Below the pieces are notes generated by a model. It did not search any database. It was not told the origin of the DNA and saw only the letters and a program-made list of their open reading frames with translations. Positions 59,930-64,000 of a stretch of DNA of 64,000 nucleotides are shown one piece after another. Numbering within the stretch: position 1 is the first letter of the stretch; the number at the start of each line of letters is the position of its first letter. The DNA comes from Ruminococcus sp. Lineage in GTDB: Bacteria; Bacillota; Clostridia; Oscillospirales; Ruminococcaceae. The stretch covers positions 362,721 through 426,720 of the forward strand of contig JAGAJO010000001.1 in the NCBI GenBank assembly GCA_017626015.1. Reading direction: 5' to 3'. A program made the translations under genes and the position numbers.

Positions 59930-61171
59930 ATGGCTATCGATAATAAGAAGAAAAAAAATTCTGTAAAACCTGTGGTCAGGATCACAGACGCCGATGAGAG
60001 GAAAAAAGCCCTTGAGACCGCTATCGCATATATTGAAAAGCAGTTCGGAAAGGGTGCGATAATGAAGCTGGGAGAAGCCAAGGCTATGGATATCGAGGCT
60101 ATCCCCACAGGTTCGCTGACCCTTGATCTGGCGCTGGGTATAGGAGGAGTTCCGAGGGGAAGGATCGTTGAGATCTTCGGACCTGAGTCCTCCGGTAAAA
60201 CAACGGTCGCATTGCATATAATCGCAGAGACGCAGAAGCTTGGCGGCGAGGTGGCGTTTATAGATGTCGAGCATGCCCTCGATCCGGTATACGCAAAAAA
60301 ACTGGGAGTGGATATAGACAATATGCTGGTATCTCAGCCCGACAGCGGAGAGCAGGCTCTTGAGATCGCCGAAGCGCTTGCACGTTCAGGAGCGGTGGAC
60401 TGCATCGTTATAGACTCGGTCGCCGCAATGGTCACCAAGGCGGAGATCGACGGCGAAATGGGGGATACCCATGTAGGTCAGCTGGCAAGACTTATGTCCC
60501 AGGCGATGAGAAAGCTGACAAGCGTTATTGCAAAATCCAACTGCACGGCGGTATTCATAAATCAGATCAGAGAGAAGATCGGCGTAATGTACGGCAGCCC
60601 CGAGACTACTCCGGGAGGACGTGCCCTTAAGTTCTACGCATCGGTAAGAATAGACGTAAGAAAGAGCGAGCAGATAAAAAGCGGCTCCGACTTTATAGGA
60701 AACAGGACCAGATGCAAGGTCGTAAAGAACAAGGTCGCACCTCCTTTCAAGGAGTGCGAGTTCGATATCATGTACGGTCAGGGCATTTCCAGGGTCGGCG
60801 AGGTGCTTGACATTGCCGTTGATCTGAATATCGTGAAAAAGGGCGGAGCATGGTTCAGCTACGGCGACAACAAGCTTGGTCAGGGCAGGGACAATGCAAA
60901 GAAGTTCCTGCTGGAGCATAAGGATATTATGGATGAGATAGAGGGAAAGATCAAGGAAAAGGGCGCTGACGCCGCACTTGCTCCCGCAAAGGAGTCGAAG
61001 AAGAAATCCAAACTCGCACAGAAAGCCAACGAAAGCGCCGGAATGGATACGGAGGAGGAGTATTCCGACGACGAGCAGATCACTCTTGCATCGGGCGATA
61101 TCCCGGTAATAGATCCTGAGGAGGACTTCGAGGAATTTGCTCCGGTGGATATAGAAGCTCTGGGTGACTGA
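59930..61171 (+). CDS. recA: Recombinase RecA
   Basis: A 413-residue Rec[27 protein letters not shown], Walker A GPESSGKT (84-91), [17 protein letters not shown], and loops L1 and L2 ([16 protein letters not shown]; the [31 protein letters not shown] region) are all present. The C-terminal tail from about 345 is long and acidic with a Lys/Ala-rich stretch. The second ATG (59930) is chosen, as its distance of nine bases from AAAGG is better than for the one two codons before. A TATAAT at 59880-59885 has only a poor -35 (CAGACA, 18 bp). I find no clostridial LexA box in front of it. Confidence 0.98.
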   Translation: MAIDNKKKKNSVKPVVRITDADERKKALETAIAYIEKQFGKGAIMKLGEAKAMDIEAIPTGSLTLDLALGIGGVPRGRIVEIFGPESSGKTTVALHIIAETQKLGGEVAFIDVEHALDPVYAKKLGVDIDNMLVSQPDSGEQALEIAEALARSGAVDCIVIDSVAAMVTKAEIDGEMGDTHVGQLARLMSQAMRKLTSVIAKSNCTAVFINQIREKIGVMYGSPETTPGGRALKFYASVRIDVRKSEQIKSGSDFIGNRTRCKVVKNKVAPPFKECEFDIMYGQGISRVGEVLDIAVDLNIVKKGGAWFSYGDNKLGQGRDNAKKFLLEHKDIMDEIEGKIKEKGADAALAPAKESKKKSKLAQKANESAGMDTEEEYSDDEQITLASGDIPVIDPEEDFEEFAPVDIEALGD

Positions 61172-61174
61172 TAA

Positions 61175-61798
61175 ATGCTTAAGATCACCAATGTCTCCAA
61201 ATACAAGGGCATGACCTATATGGTCGAGTTTGAGGGCAGGGAACCGGAATTTATAAATCAGCGTATAGCTGCGATGTTCAACCTTAAGGCGGGGATCAGC
61301 CTGCCCGAGACTGCGTGGGAGCAGGTAAAGGCGGAGGAGGAATACCGCAAGGCAAGGGAGCGTGCGCTCTATCTGCTTGACTACAGGGATTATTCCTATG
61401 TGGAGCTTTTTCAGAAGCTGGAGAAGAATTACAGCGAGGATACCTGCTACCGGGTCATGGATAAAATGGTGGAGATAGGCTCCATAAACGACAGACGCTA
61501 TGCCGAACAGCTGGCAAGGCGTTATGTCGAGGTCAAGAAATTCGGCAGGTACAGGGCTTTCCGTGAAATGCGGGGAAAGGGATTGACTGCCGAGGTCATA
61601 GAGCGTGTTCTGGAGGATTATGAGGACAGCTATTACGAGAGGCTGTATGAACTGGTCGAGAGGAAGTATCTCAGATATCTTGACGATGAAAAGGGTGTGA
61701 AAAAAGTAAAAAACGCTCTGGCAAGGTACGGATACAGCTATGATCTGATAAAAGAGGTGCTGAGGGATATCGAAGAACAGTACCGGCAGGAGGAATAA
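61175..61798 (+). CDS. recX: Regulatory protein RecX
   Basis: A 207-residue helical protein that binds and limits RecA filaments. It has three repeats of the RecX three-helix unit, seen as ALYLLDYRDYSYVELFQKLEKNY, then INDRRYAEQLARRYVEVKKFGRYRAFREMRGKG, then VKKVKNALARYGYSYDLIKEVL. The start is 3 bp after the recA stop, with only a weak ribosome site, so it is translated by coupling with recA. This recA-recX order is common. Confidence 0.93.
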   Translation: MLKITNVSKYKGMTYMVEFEGREPEFINQRIAAMFNLKAGISLPETAWEQVKAEEEYRKARERALYLLDYRDYSYVELFQKLEKNYSEDTCYRVMDKMVEIGSINDRRYAEQLARRYVEVKKFGRYRAFREMRGKGLTAEVIERVLEDYEDSYYERLYELVERKYLRYLDDEKGVKKVKNALARYGYSYDLIKEVLRDIEEQYRQEE

Positions 61799-61865
61799 AG
61801 TTGTAAATATTCTGTAAATTTTTATTTGTGCAACCTTGGGTTGACAGAAATATAATGAAAATCGG

Positions 61866-61894
61866 TTGAACAAAAACATAGAAAGTGCTATAAT
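61866..61894 (+). promoter_or_regulatory. Promoter of the small XRE regulator gene
   Basis: TTGAAC (61866-61871) and TATAAT (61889-61894), spacer 17 bp. Confidence 0.75.
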
Positions 61895-61917
61895 GTTTAC
61901 GGAAAGGGGGCAATGCA

Positions 61918-62358
61918 ATGGCTTTTTCGGATAAACTCAGGTTTAAAAGAAATGAGCTGCGGATCTCTCAGGATGAGCTTGCAGGCAGGCTTGGCGTAAG
62001 CAGACAGAGTATTTCAAAGTGGGAGTCCGGAGCGGCTTATCCGGAAATAGATAAGCTGATAAGTATAAGCAATTTTTTTGACGTTTCTATTGATTATCTT
62101 CTGAAGGATAATTATTTTCCGGAGAACATAGGCGATGAAAACATGGATCGTGCCGTGATAAGGTTTCTGGTTTCTTCAAACGATATGGAGCAGATATCGC
62201 AGAAGCTCATATCCATTGCCAAGGACGGGAGAATCGACGATGAAGAGATTCCGGAAATGGAAATGATAATTGCAAAGCTGGATACGGTAAAAGAAAATAT
62301 CAATAAGGTGCAGTCTCTTATCGGTAAGGAGCAGCATCATGCAGATAACCAAAAGTGA
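61918..62358 (+). CDS. XRE-family transcriptional regulator
   Basis: A 146-residue protein with an N-terminal helix-turn-helix (LRFKRNELRISQDELAGRLGVSRQSISKWESG) and a Met/Ile-rich helical C-terminus (from about 80) that likely dimerises or binds an unknown ligand. It is typical of clostridial stand-alone regulators. AAAGGGGG precedes the ATG. It shares no operon with recX, having its own promoter. The pilin-like gene follows on the same strand after 59 bp. Confidence 0.85.
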   Translation: MAFSDKLRFKRNELRISQDELAGRLGVSRQSISKWESGAAYPEIDKLISISNFFDVSIDYLLKDNYFPENIGDENMDRAVIRFLVSSNDMEQISQKLISIAKDGRIDDEEIPEMEMIIAKLDTVKENINKVQSLIGKEQHHADNQK

Positions 62359-62417
62359 GTATAACAGGGAAACATCCGGTAAACGGATATAATAAATTAT
62401 GAAAAAAGGGAATTGGT

Positions 62418-62924
62418 GTGAGAGAAAATATGAAAAACAGAAAGGGATTCACATTGGTTGAGCTGGTGGTCGTAATTGCGATCATCGGCATACTTGCGGC
62501 GATCCTTGTGCCGTCTATGATGGGTTATGTGAGAAAGTCACGTTTGCAGACGGCGAACGGAAACGCAAAGACCGCCTATAATGCGGCTAAGACTTATATT
62601 GTTGAACAGGTGTCTAATGGTGTATCGGAGGATTCACTTTTCGGTATGAGCGGAAAATTTAATGCGGGAAACGTCAAAGCACGCCCGTCGGCTCTCAACG
62701 AGGGAGATCAGCAGGTCGCCAACGCTTTACTTCAGAACGGTGACGAAGCAGGATATTTCTGTATATTCCAACATACTAAGCCTGCCGGTGATAAAATGGT
62801 CGTTGCTCATTGGAGAAGCGCTCTTACGGACAAAGCGATAGGACAGTACCCTGACGCAGTTGACTTCGACAACTGGGAAGACAATTACGAAAGCTTTGCG
62901 ATGGGAGCCTATATCCAGCCGTAA
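62418..62924 (+). CDS. Type IV pilin-like (pseudopilin) protein
   Basis: A 168-residue protein with a class III signal: KNRKG, cleaved before FTLVELVVVIAIIGILAAILVPSM, the canonical hydrophobic N-terminal helix with Glu5. After cleavage the body is about 155 residues. This type of protein assembles into type IV pili or DNA-uptake or secretion pseudopili. No prepilin peptidase, ATPase or other pilus gene is in the window. The start could be GTG at 62418 (AAGGG seven bases upstream) or ATG at 62430, which lacks a good site; the GTG is chosen. Confidence 0.85.
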   Translation: MRENMKNRKGFTLVELVVVIAIIGILAAILVPSMMGYVRKSRLQTANGNAKTAYNAAKTYIVEQVSNGVSEDSLFGMSGKFNAGNVKARPSALNEGDQQVANALLQNGDEAGYFCIFQHTKPAGDKMVVAHWRSALTDKAIGQYPDAVDFDNWEDNYESFAMGAYIQP

Positions 62925-62948
62925 ATTTCATGATCAACTAGGCAGTAT

Positions 62949-62988
62949 AAAGCCCGTTCCTTTGTTCAGGAGCGGGCTTTTTATTTTT
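62949..62988. terminator. Bidirectional terminator between pilin and SleB genes
   Basis: AAGCCCGTTCCT (62950-62961) pairs with AGGAGCGGGCTT (62968-62979) with one G-U pair; TTTTTATTTTT follows on the plus strand. Confidence 0.88.
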
Positions 62989-63664
62989 ACTTGCAGAAAC
63001 GGTGGCTTCCGATAACGGTGAGAGTAGGCTTTGAGTGCATATATGCATTGGAGGTTTTGGCGGGGTTATAGTAGTATATACAGCCTCCGGTGGGATCCCA
63101 GCCGTTAAGGGCGTCTCTGGCTGCATTGTAGGCGGAGTCGGAGACAGGCTCGTTGAACTGACCGTCAACGATCGCCGTAAATGCGCCGTTCTGATAAATT
63201 ACGCCGGAAAGGCTGTCCGGGAACGAGGGATGCTCTATTCTGTTGAGAATGACCGCTCCCACGGCGACCTGCCCCACATAAGGTTCGCCTCTTGCTTCGG
63301 CGGAGATTATCCTTGCCAGCAGATTGACGTTAGCTTGCGTTGCCGACGGCGGAGAGCCTATAGAAATTCCCAGAGCCTTGAGAGTAATGGGTCCTGCGGT
63401 GCCTGTCTGAGAAATTCCCTGCTGTTTCTGAAAGGCAAGTACGGCTTTCTGGGTTGCCTCGCCGTAGTAGCCTGTCACATTGGCGTGGAAAAGTCCGCGT
63501 TCCTTGAGTCTTTCCTGAATAGCCCGTACTTCCTTGCCGCTTGAACCAAGCTGCGAGACCGCTGAGGTGCTTGCAGGGGCGGCGATCGAAGCAAAGACGG
63601 ATACTATTACAAAGACGCAGACTATGCAGGCGATCTTAAAAAAATATACTGACTGTTTTTTCAC
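62987..63664 (-). CDS. SleB-type spore cortex-lytic enzyme
   Basis: A 225-residue secreted cell wall hydrolase: a signal peptide (1-33), a peptidoglycan-binding domain (about 38-98; VRAIQERLKERGLFHANVTGYYGEATQKAVLAFQ), and a SleB/Hydrolase_2 domain (about 110-225) with the catalytic Glu in ISAEARGEPYVGQVAVGAVILNR. SleB cuts cortex peptidoglycan in germinating spores; related enzymes act in vegetative cells. The start is GTG at 63664 with AAGGAGG seven bases upstream. It is a single-gene unit. Its presence fits a spore-forming ancestor or species. Confidence 0.9.
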   Translation of the reverse strand: MKKQSVYFFKIACIVCVFVIVSVFASIAAPASTSAVSQLGSSGKEVRAIQERLKERGLFHANVTGYYGEATQKAVLAFQKQQGISQTGTAGPITLKALGISIGSPPSATQANVNLLARIISAEARGEPYVGQVAVGAVILNRIEHPSFPDSLSGVIYQNGAFTAIVDGQFNEPVSDSAYNAARDALNGWDPTGGCIYYYNPAKTSNAYMHSKPTLTVIGSHRFCK

Positions 63665-63810
63665 AATGCTTCCTCCTTGAGTTTTGTCTTTAATAGCATT
63701 TGCGTAAAAATACGAAATATTCGTGCTTTATGCAAAAATAACAAAAAGTTTTTGAGATGAGCCGGAATAATAAAAAATTCTACAAATCTGAAATTTTTGT
63801 CATAAAACCA

Positions 63811-63839
63811 TTGACAAACATATAAAGAAGTGATATAAT
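63811..63839 (+). promoter_or_regulatory. Upstream promoter P1, probable rRNA operon
   Basis: Perfect TTGACA (63811-63816) and TATAAT (63834-63839), spacer 17 bp, in AT-rich sequence after the SleB gene's start. No gene lies between 63665 and the window end. Confidence 0.85.
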
Positions 63840-63904
63840 AAATAAGCTGTTTCGAGAGGGGCAGCGAAGTAGAGACATTCTGAAAAAAAGTTGAGAAAAA
63901 GTAC

Positions 63905-63933
63905 TTGACAAAAGGAGCAGGATGTGGTATACT
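63905..63933 (+). promoter_or_regulatory. Downstream promoter P2, probable rRNA operon
   Basis: TTGACA (63905-63910) and TATACT (63928-63933), spacer 17 bp. It is followed by CTTGAAAATTGAACAG at about 63972, a sequence style common just upstream of 16S rRNA genes in Firmicutes. Two tandem strong promoters with a long untranslated leader fit an rrn operon that starts beyond the window. Confidence 0.78.
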
Positions 63934-64000
63934 GAACAAGTCGCCCGTGAGAGCGGGAGAGCAAAGGCATCTTGAAAATTGAACAGCAAAGAAAACGAAA

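Noticed and set aside
60386-61918. Long minus-strand open frame of 510 codons opposite recA and recX
   Set aside because: It lies wholly opposite two certain genes, has no ribosome site and its translation shows no domain; it is a by-product of codon bias on the other strand.
1-64000. CRISPR array, tRNA genes, transposase or integrase genes
   Set aside because: No evenly spaced direct repeats, no tRNA cloverleaf with CCA or TTCGA core that I could find, and no recombinase motifs in any real reading frame.

Overview
The window looks like a chromosomal piece of an anaerobic, spore-forming member of the Clostridia, most like Ruminococcus and relatives (Oscillospiraceae). This is inferred from gene content, not from a database match. 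The indicators are a type III glutamine synthetase, a V/A-type ATPase operon, a beta-mannosidase, a high-molecular-weight rubredoxin, a two-gene SufC/SufB-like Fe-S locus, a YfhO protein, a SleB-type cortex hydrolase and sigma-A promoters with 17-bp spacers. Nothing points to a plasmid or prophage, and I found no CRISPR array, tRNA, transposase or integrase.

Layout. 1-4.4 kb: end of a lipid-kinase gene, RNase P RNA with its own promoter and terminator, an SCP2 protein, a GH2 beta-mannosidase and an ECF-type S component. 4.6-8 kb (minus strand): an HMGL-like aldolase, a flavin reductase-rubredoxin fusion, a small protein and a membrane-anchored secreted protein. 8.3-11.6 kb: purine nucleoside phosphorylase, a fumarase alpha subunit without its beta partner, and an AGCS symporter. 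11.7-16.8 kb: a YdbS/YdbT PH-domain pair, CheA and CheW, RimI. 17-22.7 kb: glycyl-tRNA synthetase, then a nitrogen module of GS-III and an Amt-PII fusion, each preceded by a terminator-like hairpin. 22.8-27.3 kb: two convergent zinc-ribbon membrane proteins and a DUF421/DUF4363 pair. 27.3-31.7 kb (minus): aroE, an XRE protein with glycine-rich repeats, a dCMP deaminase, homoserine dehydrogenase and a PheB-type ACT protein. 32-41.6 kb: a nine-gene V-ATPase operon (G/H, C, I, K, F, E, A, B, D) plus a DUF308 protein. 41.6-52 kb: YfhO, a double-cyclophilin lipoprotein, an AraC/GyrI regulator, an SGNH lipoprotein, an MsmX-type ATPase, an RsuA-type pseudouridine synthase and a MATE pump. 52-63.7 kb: the Fe-S pair, a lipoprotein with a two-component system, DUF1385, PrmC, RecA-RecX, an XRE regulator, a type IV pilin-like protein and SleB. 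The window ends in a tandem promoter region typical of an rRNA operon.

The most unusual feature is a dense set of short (46-163 bp) imperfect-palindrome elements with terminal inverted repeats. At least seven sequence families can be told apart; three have several copies or partial copies here. Many start exactly at, or within a few bases of, a stop codon, and two lie inside the V-ATPase operon. One family (copies at 8137, 16869 and 54138) sits just upstream of gene promoters, always in the same orientation. Its central 38-bp hairpin keeps pairing through G-U changes, which suggests selection at the RNA level.

Other points of interest are the hairpin leaders of the nitrogen genes, the solitary CheA-CheW pair, the V-ATPase K subunit that lacks the usual Na+-binding glutamine, and the head-to-tail duplicated cyclophilin.
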